Origin: Candidatus Taylorbacteria bacterium RIFCSPHIGHO2_02_FULL_46_13
Lineage (GTDB): Bacteria > Patescibacteriota > Minisyncoccia > Phycocordibacterales > DSPV01
DNA length: 21,587 bases
Direction: 5' to 3'
Assembly: GCA_001821015.1 (NCBI GenBank)
Contig: MHRQ01000016.1
Location: 1-21,587 of the forward strand
Part shown: positions 6,998-14,342 of the stretch, one piece after another
Layout: each line of letters begins with the position of its first letter
How positions within the stretch are numbered: the stretch's first letter is position 1
The notes under the pieces: model-generated
Databases searched by the model: none
The model's input: the letters and a program-made list of their open reading frames with translations, nothing else
What the model was told of the DNA's origin: nothing
Made by a program: the position numbers and the translations under genes

Positions 6998-8872
6998 TTA
7001 GGCACCGATTAAGACGGGAATGACGATGGGTCGCTTGGCAGTCTTTTGTAAGAGGAATCGACTGACATTGTCGGTTACGCGATCTTTGACGTATTCAAAG
7101 TCAATCGGGCGCATTCCAACGGTGATATCTTCAATCGTCTTTTTGATAATGAGCCGTGTTTGTTGCAAGAGATCTTGTGATTCACGCAAATACACAAACC
7201 CTCGCGAAATGATGTCGGGAGATTTTTTGAGTCTTCCATTCGCGATATTGACGCTCGCGATAATAACGAACATGCCGTCTTGGGAAAGCATCTGGCGGTC
7301 CCGAATCACCACTTCCTGCATGTCGCCGACCGAGAATCCGTCCACCATGACTAATCCCGATGGCGCCTTTTCTTTCAAGCAGACGATTTTTTCTCCCTTG
7401 TCCTGTATTTCAATGATAGAGCCGTCATCGGGGATGATGATATTTTTCTCGGGAGTGCCGCGTGCCAGTTCTATATCTGCATGCACACGCAACATGTAGT
7501 GGTAGCCGTGGATTGGCATGAAAAACTTCGGATTTATTTTGTTATGGATCCACGCCATCTCGTCACGGTTTGCGTGACCGGAGGAATGAACGTCCGCGAT
7601 TTTGTAGTGCAGTATTCGCGCCCCTTGGCGAGACAGCCCATCTTTAAGTTTCTGGACAGCCCGTTCGTTTCCCGGCACGATGGAAGATGACAGGACAATG
7701 GTATCGCGTTTATTGATGCGGACATATTTATGCGACTTGTTCGCCATGCGCATCAGTGCCGCGAATTCATCACCCTGCGCGCCCGTCGCGATCATCACGA
7801 TTTTTTCAGGCGGATAGTCGTCCATTGCTTCTACGGAGATAATCGTTTCTTTCTTTGTTTTGAGCATGCCAAGGTGTTTAATGATCTCTACATTATTCTT
7901 CATGCTGCGTCCCTCAATAACGACTTTCTTATTGTACTTTTCGGCAAACTCTATGATTTTCATGATGCGCTCCAACAGCGATGAGAACGTGGCCATAATG
8001 AGACGCCCTTTTGAGTTCTTGATGATTTCCTCCAGATTTTTCTGAACCAGCCTCTCGGGAGTAGAGAAGCCCGGTACATCGGTATTCGTGGAGTCTGCCA
8101 TGAGCAGGAGCACTTTCTCGTGTTTAAAGATTTCATACTCTTTTACTTCTCGTTCTGTCGGTATTCCATTATCGTGGTCCACTTTTAAGTCGCCGGTGTT
8201 CACGATAGCGCCATAGGGAGTTTCAACGATTACTCCCATTGCATCGGGAATCGTATGGGTAACCGAAAAGAATCTGACCTTGAAATTTCCGATTTGGACG
8301 ACCGAGTCTTTTTCCACGACCTTAATGTCTAGCGGTTGGGCATGCGGGAATTCTTCCTGCCGTTTTTGTATCATAACGGTAGTCAGCATGCGTGAATAGA
8401 GCGGCGGGTTGCCGATTTTATCCATGATATAGGGAATGCCGCCGATGTGGTCTAGGTGTCCATGGGTGATGACGAGCGCGCGCACCCTGTCTCTTCGTTC
8501 CTCAAGGTATTTGGTATTCGGTAAAATGAAGTCAATGCCGGGAGTATTTTCGTCCCTAAACTGCAGGCCGGCGTCAATGACGAGTATGTCATTGCCATAT
8601 TCAATGGCGGTCATATTTTTCCCGATTTCTTCAACACCGCCGAGGGGGATGATGCGTATGGAATCTCCGAGCGGCGGAATCTTTCCTGCAGGTGCTTTGG
8701 CCGCAATCCGCGCGTGTGGCATGCGATGCATACTGCGCGCCGAGCGATTTTTTCTCTGCTGGCTCGACGCTGCCGGCGGTTTCCCAAATTTTGGTAATTG
8801 TGCGTGGTATGGGCGACGGCGTGGTGCAGAGCCGTATCCGATGTTTGTTTGTTTGTTTTCTTTTTCGTGCAT
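6998..8872 (-). CDS. rnj: Ribonuclease J (beta-CASP metallo-beta-lactamase) with basic N-terminal extension
   Basis: The 624-aa protein is an RNase J-type endo-/5'-exoribonuclease, a central mRNA-decay and rRNA-maturation enzyme. The zinc-binding motif HGHLDH is at residues 137-142, followed by the SVTHTIPD and NTGDLKVD metal-site blocks, the beta-CASP region (ADSTNTD, RLIMATFSS), and a C-terminal HSSGHA motif with PIHGYHYML. The core matches the usual length of about 555 aa. The extra first 70 residues or so are Arg/Lys/Pro/Ala-rich and look disordered, perhaps binding RNA. The last residues are hydrophobic (RPIVIPVLIGA). It lies between the substrate-binding protein gene and the MFS gene on one strand. 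A CATAAT box occurs 13 nt before the ATG, so the leader may be very short. Confidence 0.93.
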   Translation of the reverse strand: MHEKENKQTNIGYGSAPRRRPYHAQLPKFGKPPAASSQQRKNRSARSMHRMPHARIAAKAPAGKIPPLGDSIRIIPLGGVEEIGKNMTAIEYGNDILVIDAGLQFRDENTPGIDFILPNTKYLEERRDRVRALVITHGHLDHIGGIPYIMDKIGNPPLYSRMLTTVMIQKRQEEFPHAQPLDIKVVEKDSVVQIGNFKVRFFSVTHTIPDAMGVIVETPYGAIVNTGDLKVDHDNGIPTEREVKEYEIFKHEKVLLLMADSTNTDVPGFSTPERLVQKNLEEIIKNSKGRLIMATFSSLLERIMKIIEFAEKYNKKVVIEGRSMKNNVEIIKHLGMLKTKKETIISVEAMDDYPPEKIVMIATGAQGDEFAALMRMANKSHKYVRINKRDTIVLSSSIVPGNERAVQKLKDGLSRQGARILHYKIADVHSSGHANRDEMAWIHNKINPKFFMPIHGYHYMLRVHADIELARGTPEKNIIIPDDGSIIEIQDKGEKIVCLKEKAPSGLVMVDGFSVGDMQEVVIRDRQMLSQDGMFVIIASVNIANGRLKKSPDIISRGFVYLRESQDLLQQTRLIIKKTIEDITVGMRPIDFEYVKDRVTDNVSRFLLQKTAKRPIVIPVLIGA

Positions 8873-8890
8873 ATAATTTAGCGAAATTAT

Positions 8891-8985
8891 GTCGTCCCCT
8901 CGTCCACTAAGGGACGACCTCTGAAATTATGTCGCGCAATCCGACCTGTCGGAACCGTGTCGCCCAACCTCCTTGAGGGGGCGAC
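8891..8985 (-). other. Cluster of three small hairpins upstream of RNase J
   Basis: The 131-bp gap between the substrate-binding protein gene and rnj holds three stems built on GTCG words: GTCGTCCC 8891-8898 with 8911-8918 (8 bp), TCCGAC 8940-8945 with 8948-8953 (6 bp), and GTCGCCC 8959-8965 with 8979-8985 extended by CCTC/GAGG. The words GAAATTATGTCG recur at about 8883 and 8923. The cluster could end the upstream transcript or form a structured leader that RNase J itself acts on; the latter is only inference. Confidence 0.5.
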
Positions 8986-9003
8986 CGTGCGCGGTATTTC
9001 TGT

Positions 9004-10797
9004 TTATTTAATTAAAGTGTTATCTTCTATGGTTTTTGGTGCAAAAAGTTTCCACACCCGATCGGTTTCTATATGCCATTCATTGATGTTTAGGAAGCGA
9101 TCAGAAGGTATGGTGACCGCGTTAATGCTCATACCGTGTATTTTCTTGGGAATGACATAGATGAAATCCGGTGAATAAATAAAAGCGGCCGGCATATCAG
9201 TTGCTACTTCCACCGCGAATGCTCTGTATTTTTCAATGCGCATATCTTGGAGCACGGTAGTTCGAGCACTCTCAAGCAATTTGTCCGCTTTTATATTTGC
9301 GTAGAGAGAAACATTGAGGCCGGGGTCATTTCTCTGAGAGGAGTGCCAGAAGGCAAACAAGTCAAGATCTCGCCCGATGACTTCGCCGAAGAAAAGCGAA
9401 TCGTAGGTTCGGGGGCGGATGACGTTTTGATTGAGGTCTCCCGTGTCAAAAAAGTTGAGAGAGACTTTCGCGCCGATTTTTTCCCAGTCTCCCTTTATAA
9501 TTTTTGCGGCTGCTTTGAGCTCTTCACTGTTTGAAGTAGCAATACTGAACTCAAGACGAATCGTTTCTTTTTTCACTTTCTTTTCAAGAACGCCGTCTGT
9601 TGGGTTCGGAGTCCAGCCGTTTTTTTTCAACAGTGCTTGCGCTTCGGTTACGCGCTTTTCCAGCGTGTTTTCGGTAGAGCTTGTTGTTTGTGGAGATGTT
9701 TCAAATAAGCTTGCGGGCAGTGGCCCTGCGATGGGCACTCCGTAACCACTCAATACTTCGGTAACAATACGTTCTTGATCAACGGTACGGTAAAGCGCCT
9801 GCCGCACTTCTTTGTAGGTGAAAACTTTCGCTTGATTTTGGTTGAAGAAAACTGCGAAAATTCTAGGAAGCGATGCGCTTTCAACCCGCGCTCCAAGGGC
9901 TGTCAGCGCGAGCGCCTTGTGCGGTGAGATGCTATTGACGCTTTCTATATCTCCCTGTTGGTACGCATCAACGAGGGCATCTTCGCTAAGATAGAATTTC
10001 AATACCACTTTGCTGATATGTGCTTCTCCGAGTGTGTATTTACTGAAGGGCGTCAAGGTATAGGCGCTTGGGATGCCTCCGCTTGAACGCTTGATGCCCC
10101 CCACGCGATAAGGGCCGGAGCCAACCGGTTCTATATTATATTGGCTGAATGCGAATTGCTCAACGTCAACACCTTTCCAGATATGCTCTGGGAGGATTCC
10201 CATCGTGGTGTTTTCCAGAAAAGGGGGGTAGGGGTTTTTTAGTTTTATTTTTACGGTTACGTTGTCTACTTTTTCTGCCGTAACTCCTTCCCAGCTCGCG
10301 CGCCGTGGACTTTTGAGATTCGGGTCCTGTGCTTTTTTGATCGTGAATACAATGTCATCTGCGGTGACGGGTGCCCCATCATGGAAAACCGCATTTTCGC
10401 GCAACACAAAAGTGTATTCTAAACCGTTGTCCGAGACGGAATAGCTTTCGGCGAGGTCGCCGATGAGGATGCCGGTAGAGGAGACCTTCAACAATCCTGA
10501 ATACACGAGCGTGGTAAGGTCTCGGTCAGCGTCTGAAATAGCCAAGAGGGGATTAATGAATCGGGGAATGCCGATGATGCCTTCCGTCAATGACCCGCCG
10601 TTTGATGGCACTAAGACAGTCAGCTCGTTGTTTAGTTTCACTAACAATGTAAGTGCCGAGGAGGCGAACACAATGGCGAGTGCAAGAAAAATAAGCCGTT
10701 CGGTAAGAGAAAACGAAGCAAGAACGCGAGCCGCTTTTTCTAGACTTCCAACACGAAAGTCTTTAGATATAAGTTTCTTAAATTGATCAGAGATCAC
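9004..10797 (-). CDS. Membrane-anchored extracellular solute-binding protein, family 5 (peptide/oligopeptide type)
   Basis: A 597-aa SBP_bac_5 protein. A cytoplasmic basic N-terminus of about 30 residues leads into one membrane helix (about 33-54, LIFLALAIVFASSALTLLV), so the protein is anchored rather than lipid-modified. The binding domain shows family hallmarks: PRFINPLLAISDADRDLTTLVYSGL, then LAESYSVSDNGLEYTFVLRENAVFHDGAPVTADDIVFTI in two adjacent blocks, and later VRQALYRTVDQERIV. Relatives deliver peptides or nickel to an ABC permease; no permease or ATPase is in the window, so it may partner with distant genes or capture peptides alone. The start is GTG. SecG precedes it by 69 bp on the same strand. 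No strong ribosome binding site is seen, only a weak GAAAG. Confidence 0.85.
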   Translation of the reverse strand: MISDQFKKLISKDFRVGSLEKAARVLASFSLTERLIFLALAIVFASSALTLLVKLNNELTVLVPSNGGSLTEGIIGIPRFINPLLAISDADRDLTTLVYSGLLKVSSTGILIGDLAESYSVSDNGLEYTFVLRENAVFHDGAPVTADDIVFTIKKAQDPNLKSPRRASWEGVTAEKVDNVTVKIKLKNPYPPFLENTTMGILPEHIWKGVDVEQFAFSQYNIEPVGSGPYRVGGIKRSSGGIPSAYTLTPFSKYTLGEAHISKVVLKFYLSEDALVDAYQQGDIESVNSISPHKALALTALGARVESASLPRIFAVFFNQNQAKVFTYKEVRQALYRTVDQERIVTEVLSGYGVPIAGPLPASLFETSPQTTSSTENTLEKRVTEAQALLKKNGWTPNPTDGVLEKKVKKETIRLEFSIATSNSEELKAAAKIIKGDWEKIGAKVSLNFFDTGDLNQNVIRPRTYDSLFFGEVIGRDLDLFAFWHSSQRNDPGLNVSLYANIKADKLLESARTTVLQDMRIEKYRAFAVEVATDMPAAFIYSPDFIYVIPKKIHGMSINAVTIPSDRFLNINEWHIETDRVWKLFAPKTIEDNTLIK

Positions 10798-10866
10798 GAA
10801 TACTTTCGGAAAGAGAAATGACGATTAGGTTGTCTTGTAATGTTTTGTAACGAGAGAGCGTGAGAT

Positions 10867-11103
10867 TTATCGCACGAAGAGAGCCGAAAGCGCTGTCAAT
10901 GCGAACAGTGTAGCCAGCACAATGGTAAAGATAAAGAGGAATTTTTCGGCACCTCGGCGTGCGTGAAAAAACGAGCTGAAATTAGAGCTATCGCCAAATG
11001 CGCCCCCAAGTCCTGCGCTTGAACGTTGAAGTAAAATCGCGGTAATCAGGAGGACTGACAGTACAATCTGTACGTAAGGTAATAGTGAGACTAAAACTGG
11101 CAT
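10867..11103 (-). CDS. secG: Preprotein translocase subunit SecG
   Basis: The 78-aa protein has two membrane helices (about 8-25 and 53-74) separated by a Gly/Ser-rich polar loop with the typical LLQRSSAGLGGAFG and RRGAEKFLFI blocks. SecG binds SecYE in the membrane and stimulates SecA-driven export. Length and layout are normal for the family. It sits just upstream of the anchored substrate-binding protein on the same strand and has its own near-leaderless promoter. Confidence 0.9.
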   Translation of the reverse strand: MPVLVSLLPYVQIVLSVLLITAILLQRSSAGLGGAFGDSSNFSSFFHARRGAEKFLFIFTIVLATLFALTALSALFVR

Positions 11104-11111
11104 TGATCACT

Positions 11112-11140
11112 AGTCTAGCATGGTGGGGGAAAAAGGGCAA
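11112..11140 (-). promoter_or_regulatory. Promoter of secG (near-leaderless)
   Basis: On the minus strand TTGCCC (11140-11135), a 17-bp spacer ending in TGC, and TAGACT (11117-11112) form a promoter with an extended -10 box. Only 8 nt separate it from the secG ATG, so the leader is about 0-2 nt. Confidence 0.5.
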
Positions 11141-11174
11141 GCTTAATGCTTAGGGCTTGGAGCTTAGGGCTTTA
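11141..11174 (+). repeat. Heptamer tandem array C
   Basis: This is the cleanest array: GCTTAAT, GCTTAGG, GCTTGGA and GCTTAGG follow each other at exact 7-bp steps (11141, 11148, 11155, 11162) and a partial fifth unit follows. It lies between secG and the terminator of the 165-aa gene. Confidence 0.85.
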
Positions 11175-11213
11175 AAAAAGAAAAAACCCAAGATACCGAA
11201 GTATCAAGGGTTT
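11173..11213 (-). terminator. Intrinsic terminator of the 165-aa gene
   Basis: On the minus strand the stem AAACCC...GATAC closes a UUCG tetraloop with a C-G pair (hairpin 11213-11184, one symmetric 2-nt mismatch). A strong U-rich run (opposite 11183-11173) follows directly. It lies 17 nt past the stop of the 165-aa gene. Confidence 0.85.
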
Positions 11214-11230
11214 GAAGTGAGTCAGGGTGC

Positions 11231-11728
11231 CTAAGGTACCAAGTCCTCTGCGAGAAATATCCAACTACCACTCCTCCATAATATGTGCGTATCTGTGAAT
11301 TGAAGTGTTCGGTGTTGGTCACCAAAACGAGCGACACAGAGAAAATGCTGGATTCCGTGCTCGTTGTAGACGCGGGAAGAGGTATCTAGTCCCGCCGCGA
11401 CAATGGTCTTGTTGCGGAGTTCCTTTGGCATTTTGTCTTCCGGCACCTGGGAAATAAATCCCAACAGATAGTTGGGAGCGTTTCGGCAGGGTTGTTTGCC
11501 CTCCGCTTGAAGAAGTTCTCCATATTCATCCGCTCGGACTGTTCGTCTGAAATAGACAAGATGTAGTGCCTTTTCCCCTTTCACTTGTGGGAGCGGCACC
11601 GACTCATCGGTGATGAAAGGATAGCTGCGGCGGCAGTTTCCTAGTCTGAGACCCTCTTCGATGCTGTTAATCGGGCGGATGTTGGGGAATGAACAGATTC
11701 TGATGACTGACTGCGTTTCGGTCTGCAT
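11231..11728 (-). CDS. Hypothetical protein, divergent from groES-groEL
   Basis: A 165-aa soluble protein with no signal peptide or membrane segment. I do not recognise the family. Visible blocks are GNCRRSYPFITDESVPLP, ALHLVYFRRTVRADEYGELL, NYLLGFISQVPEDKMP and a C-terminal WRSGSWIFLAEDLVP. The alternating strand-like pattern suggests a small alpha/beta fold. The ATG at 11728 is chosen because AAGGA lies about 6 nt upstream, one of the few real Shine-Dalgarno sequences in this window. An upstream in-frame ATG at 11806 would overlap the promoter. Its promoter is back-to-back with the groESL promoter, and a good terminator follows, so it is a single-gene unit probably co-regulated with the chaperonins. 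Confidence 0.7.
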   Translation of the reverse strand: MQTETQSVIRICSFPNIRPINSIEEGLRLGNCRRSYPFITDESVPLPQVKGEKALHLVYFRRTVRADEYGELLQAEGKQPCRNAPNYLLGFISQVPEDKMPKELRNKTIVAAGLDTSSRVYNEHGIQHFLCVARFGDQHRTLQFTDTHILWRSGSWIFLAEDLVP

Positions 11729-11777
11729 CGGTTCCTTTTGGTTGGTGGTTGAATTTAAATGAACGAAAACTGAAAAC

Positions 11778-11806
11778 AGTTTATCATATCTTGCTAGATG
11801 TGTCAA
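11778..11806 (-). promoter_or_regulatory. Promoter of the 165-aa gene
   Basis: TTGACA (11806-11801 on the minus strand), a 17-bp spacer and TAAACT (11783-11778) predict a start near 11771 and a leader of about 43 nt. Its -35 box is 4 bp from the -35 box of the groES promoter. Confidence 0.6.
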
Positions 11807-11810
11807 CCTT

Positions 11811-11838
11811 TTGACAGATGCTAAAATTCACCTATAAT
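11811..11838 (+). promoter_or_regulatory. Consensus sigma70 promoter of groES-groEL
   Basis: A perfect TTGACA (11811-11816) and a perfect TATAAT (11833-11838) are separated by 16 bp. Transcription should start near 11845, giving a leader of about 160 nt before groES. No CIRCE inverted repeat is visible. Confidence 0.85.
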
Positions 11839-11879
11839 ACTCTTGCTTTTAGACCTTTATTTATTGCCTAGCGAGTAAG

Positions 11880-11947
11880 GGGAAAGAAAAAGAATCTTCT
11901 TTTTCTTTCCCGAGCGAGCGACGGCTACAAAGGGCTGAATGCCCTTT
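11880..11947 (+). promoter_or_regulatory. Structured leader of groES: two hairpins
   Basis: In the predicted 5' leader, 11880-11894 (GGGAAAGAAAAAGAA) pairs perfectly with 11897-11911 (15 bp, effective 4-nt loop). A second 7-bp stem, AAAGGGC 11929-11935 with 11941-11947, has a 5-nt loop. Neither covers the groES start. The first stem has a T/C-rich 3' arm but is not followed by a U-run. They may control mRNA stability or heat response; this is inference. Confidence 0.6.
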
Positions 11948-12003
11948 ATCAGTTTCCTTGGATACTTGATTGAGTCTGGTGTCTTAGGTAGTTTTTGAAT
12001 CAT

Positions 12004-12324
12004 ATGAAAAAAGAAACACAAAAGAAATCCTCTCTTAAGCTCAAACCGCTCGGCGACCGCGTGCTGATTAAAGAGATTGATAAAGAGGGAGGTGGTGAGA
12101 CAAAAAGCGGTATTATTATCCCGGATACCGTGAACGAAGATAAAGGCGCTAAGAAAGGAACGGTGGTTGCGGTGGGCCCTGGACGCTACGATGATGGCAA
12201 GCTGATTGCGATGGGCGTATTTGTTGGTGATACGGTTCTGTTTTCATGGGGAGACGTGATAAAAATATCCGGTGAAGAGTATCATGTCGTCAATGAGTCC
12301 AATATTATTGCTGTAGTTAAATAA
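12004..12324 (+). CDS. groES: Co-chaperonin GroES
   Basis: The 106-aa protein caps the GroEL ring during ATP-driven folding. Family blocks are LKPLGDRVLIKE, the mobile-loop region KEGGGETKSGIIIPDT, KGTVVAVGPGR and GDTVLFSWGDVIKISGEEYHVVNESNIIAVV. It is about ten residues longer at the N-terminus than typical, a Lys/Gln/Ser-rich extension. An upstream TTG at 11995 would add three residues; the ATG at 12004 is simpler. It is the first gene of the operon with groEL, 42 nt apart. No strong Shine-Dalgarno sequence is present. Confidence 0.95.
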   Translation: MKKETQKKSSLKLKPLGDRVLIKEIDKEGGGETKSGIIIPDTVNEDKGAKKGTVVAVGPGRYDDGKLIAMGVFVGDTVLFSWGDVIKISGEEYHVVNESNIIAVVK

Positions 12325-12331
12325 TTTTACT

Positions 12332-12359
12332 AAACCCTTAACCCTGTACCCTAAACCCT
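12332..12359 (-). repeat. Heptamer tandem array G, telomere-like variant between groES and groEL
   Basis: Four exact 7-bp units lie between groES and groEL: AAACCCT, TAACCCT, GTACCCT, AAACCCT. On the minus strand they read AGGGTTT-like, one base different from the AGGGCTT unit of the other arrays. They end 7 nt before the groEL ATG. Confidence 0.75.
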
Positions 12360-12366
12360 AATTAAA

Positions 12367-14031
12367 ATGGCAAAAATCATAAAATATAACGACGAAGTCC
12401 GAAAACTCTTATTGCGTGGCATTGACGCGGTTGCTGACGCCGTGAAAATCACCATCGGTCCGCGAGGCCGTAACGTGGTGTTGGATAAAGGCTATGGAAG
12501 CCCCACCATCACCAATGACGGCGTGTCTATCGCGAAAGAAATCACACTCAAAGACAAATTTGAAAATATGGGTGCGTCAATTATTAAAGAGGTTGCGGAA
12601 AAGACCAATGAAAACGCGGGAGATGGAACGACTACGTCGGTGATTTTAATGCAGGCGATTGTATCCGAAGGCCTCAAACAAACTTCTATGGGCGTGAATC
12701 CCATGGGTGTGCGCTTTGGTATTGAGAAAGCGGCGGAAAAAGTTGTGGAAGCACTGAAGAGCATCTCCAAGCCTATTAAGAGCAAAGAAGAAATTAGACA
12801 GGTCGCGACGATTGCGGCCGAGTCGCTTGATATGGGAATGATTATCGCTGATACGATAGACAAGGTGGGCAAAGACGGTGTGGTCACGGTTGAGGAATCT
12901 CAGACATTGGGTATTGATTCTGAAGTCGTTAAGGGGCTTGAATTTGATAAGGGATACGTTTCGCCATATATGATTACAAATCCGGAACGAATGGAGGCAG
13001 AGTATCGTGACCCTCTTATTTTGGTTACGGACAAGAAAATTGCAGGTGTCAAAGAAATCTTGCCGCTCCTTGAGAAAATAGCGCAGGTAGGGAAGAAAGA
13101 TTTGGTGATTATCGCGGAAGATGTGGAAGGGGAAGCACTGACGACATTTATCGTCAACAAATTGCGCGGCAACTTTAATGTCTTGGCGGTCAAAGCTCCC
13201 GGATACGGCGACCGAAAGAAAGATATTTTGCAAGATATCGCCGTGACAATCGGCGCGAAAATAATTTCAGAAGATATCGGTATAAAGTTTGAGAAGGCGG
13301 AACTTGAGGTGCTCGGCCATGCGACGCGCGTCATTTCCACCAAGGACAAGACAATTATTGTCGGCGGCAAGGGAAAGAAGGCAGATATTGAAGGTCGCGT
13401 AGCTCAACTGCGCAAACAACGCGAGCAGACTGATTCCAAGTATGATATTGAGAAGCTTGACGAGCGTATCGCAAAACTTACCGGCGGAGTCGCGGTGATT
13501 CACGTTGGTGCGGCAACAGAGACTGAGATGAAATATCTTAAATTGAAGATTGAAGACGCCGTGAATGCGACAAAGGCGGCGATTTCCGAGGGGATTGTCG
13601 CGGGTGGGGGCGTTGCCTTGATTAAGGTGGCACAGAAAGTTTCCGAATGGATAAAAAACGAAAAGAATAAAAATAAAGAATACGGAGTGCGTGAATTTGA
13701 AGTTGGATTCAATATTGTGCTGAAAGCCCTTGAGGCGCCACTCCGCCAGATTGCAATTAACGCCGGTAAAGATGACGGTTCGGTTATTGTGGAGAAAGTA
13801 AAAAATGGTAAAGGCAATATCGGATACGACGCGCTCCAAGACCTCATGGTGGCGGATGTGATTGTGGCAGGTATCATTGATCCGGTAAAAGTGACGAGAA
13901 GCTGTGTACAAAATGCCGCGTCAGCCGCCGCAATCCTTTTGACGACTGAAGCGGCGGTGGCCGATGAACCTAAAGAAGATAAACCAGCGATGGGGGGCGG
14001 TATGCCACCGGGTGGAGGAATGGACTATTAA
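12367..14031 (+). CDS. groEL: Chaperonin GroEL (60 kDa)
   Basis: A full-length 554-aa group I chaperonin that folds proteins inside a double ring with GroES. Clear signatures are ITIGPRGRNVVLDKGYGSPTI at the N-terminus, the nucleotide-binding GDGTTT (85-90), and the apical-domain block starting at about 190 (GYVSPYMITNPERM). Also visible are the late AAISEGIVAGGG and YDALQDLMVADVIVAGIIDPVKV blocks and a Gly/Met-rich C-terminal tail ending GGGMDY. Length and tail are normal. It follows groES in the same transcript and is followed by array D and a hairpin. Confidence 0.98.
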   Translation: MAKIIKYNDEVRKLLLRGIDAVADAVKITIGPRGRNVVLDKGYGSPTITNDGVSIAKEITLKDKFENMGASIIKEVAEKTNENAGDGTTTSVILMQAIVSEGLKQTSMGVNPMGVRFGIEKAAEKVVEALKSISKPIKSKEEIRQVATIAAESLDMGMIIADTIDKVGKDGVVTVEESQTLGIDSEVVKGLEFDKGYVSPYMITNPERMEAEYRDPLILVTDKKIAGVKEILPLLEKIAQVGKKDLVIIAEDVEGEALTTFIVNKLRGNFNVLAVKAPGYGDRKKDILQDIAVTIGAKIISEDIGIKFEKAELEVLGHATRVISTKDKTIIVGGKGKKADIEGRVAQLRKQREQTDSKYDIEKLDERIAKLTGGVAVIHVGAATETEMKYLKLKIEDAVNATKAAISEGIVAGGGVALIKVAQKVSEWIKNEKNKNKEYGVREFEVGFNIVLKALEAPLRQIAINAGKDDGSVIVEKVKNGKGNIGYDALQDLMVADVIVAGIIDPVKVTRSCVQNAASAAAILLTTEAAVADEPKEDKPAMGGGMPPGGGMDY

Positions 14032-14036
14032 GAACA

Positions 14037-14064
14037 GCTTAGGGCTTAACGCTTAGAGCTTCAG
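14037..14064 (+). repeat. Heptamer tandem array D (after groEL)
   Basis: GCTTAGG (14037), GCTTAAC (14044), GCTTAGA (14051) and GCTTCAG (14058) follow in exact 7-bp phase, six bases after the groEL stop. An A-rich stretch and a hairpin come next, the same order as after array A. Confidence 0.85.
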
Positions 14065-14074
14065 AAAGAAGAAA

Positions 14075-14099
14075 CCGCAATCCACAGTCTGGATTGCGG
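14075..14099 (+). terminator. Hairpin after groEL
   Basis: CCGCAATCCA (14075-14084) pairs perfectly with 14090-14099 around a 5-nt loop. On the plus strand only CGGGGTT follows, so the U-run is missing. The A-rich flank before the stem would serve as a U-run on the minus strand. It probably ends or stabilises the groESL transcript. Confidence 0.6.
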
Positions 14100-14121
14100 C
14101 GGGGTTACAATAGCGTAGAAT
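14094..14121 (+). promoter_or_regulatory. Possible promoter of the 39-aa membrane peptide
   Basis: TTGCGG (14094-14099), 16 bp, TAGAAT (14116-14121), then 7 nt to the ATG at 14129. The -35 box is weak and overlaps the groEL hairpin, but the -10 to ATG spacing repeats that seen at other leaderless genes here. Confidence 0.4.
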
Positions 14122-14128
14122 ATAGAAT

Positions 14129-14248
14129 ATGAGTATTAACCAAGAAAGCAAGGGCGACCAAAGCGCGAAGTTCCTCCTACTCTCGGTAGGGGCTATTGTC
14201 GTTGTTTTCGTTCTCGCATACGGAGTTGGCACGGGCCTTATCTTTTAG
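14129..14248 (+). CDS. 39-aa single-helix membrane peptide
   Basis: A short frame encodes MSINQESKGDQSAKF followed by one hydrophobic helix of about 22 residues (from about residue 15 to the end, LLLSVGAIVVVFVLAYGVG) and stops after LIF. The layout, a polar N-terminus and a C-terminal membrane anchor, is plausible for a small real protein. A candidate -10 box lies 7 nt before the ATG and a hairpin bounds it upstream. There is no family match I can name, and chance cannot be excluded for so short a frame. Confidence 0.45.
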   Translation: MSINQESKGDQSAKFLLLSVGAIVVVFVLAYGVGTGLIF

Positions 14249-14306
14249 GCAACCCTACTCTACTCTCGTATGAGTGTATTCATCCTGTGTACACCGGAGG
14301 ACTTTT

Positions 14307-14315
14307 TGCTATAAT
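14307..14315 (+). promoter_or_regulatory. Extended -10 promoter of lemA
   Basis: TGC-TATAAT is a full extended -10 box. Transcription should start near 14322, giving a leader of about 20 nt rich in A and with no Shine-Dalgarno sequence. The -35 region is weak. The remaining gap 14249-14306 shows nothing else. Confidence 0.6.
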
Positions 14316-14342
14316 TACGTTACTTACTAATAACAAAAAACC

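Noticed and set aside
11839..12003. CIRCE (HrcA) operator before groES
   Set aside because: I looked for TTAGCACTC-N9-GAGTGCTAA and close variants in the leader and found none.
12332..12359. Telomere sequence because of AAACCCT units
   Set aside because: Only four units, internal between groES and groEL; it fits the bacterial heptamer family seen elsewhere in the window.
12492..13911. Long minus-strand frames inside groEL
   Set aside because: These are shadows of the strongly conserved groEL coding frame.
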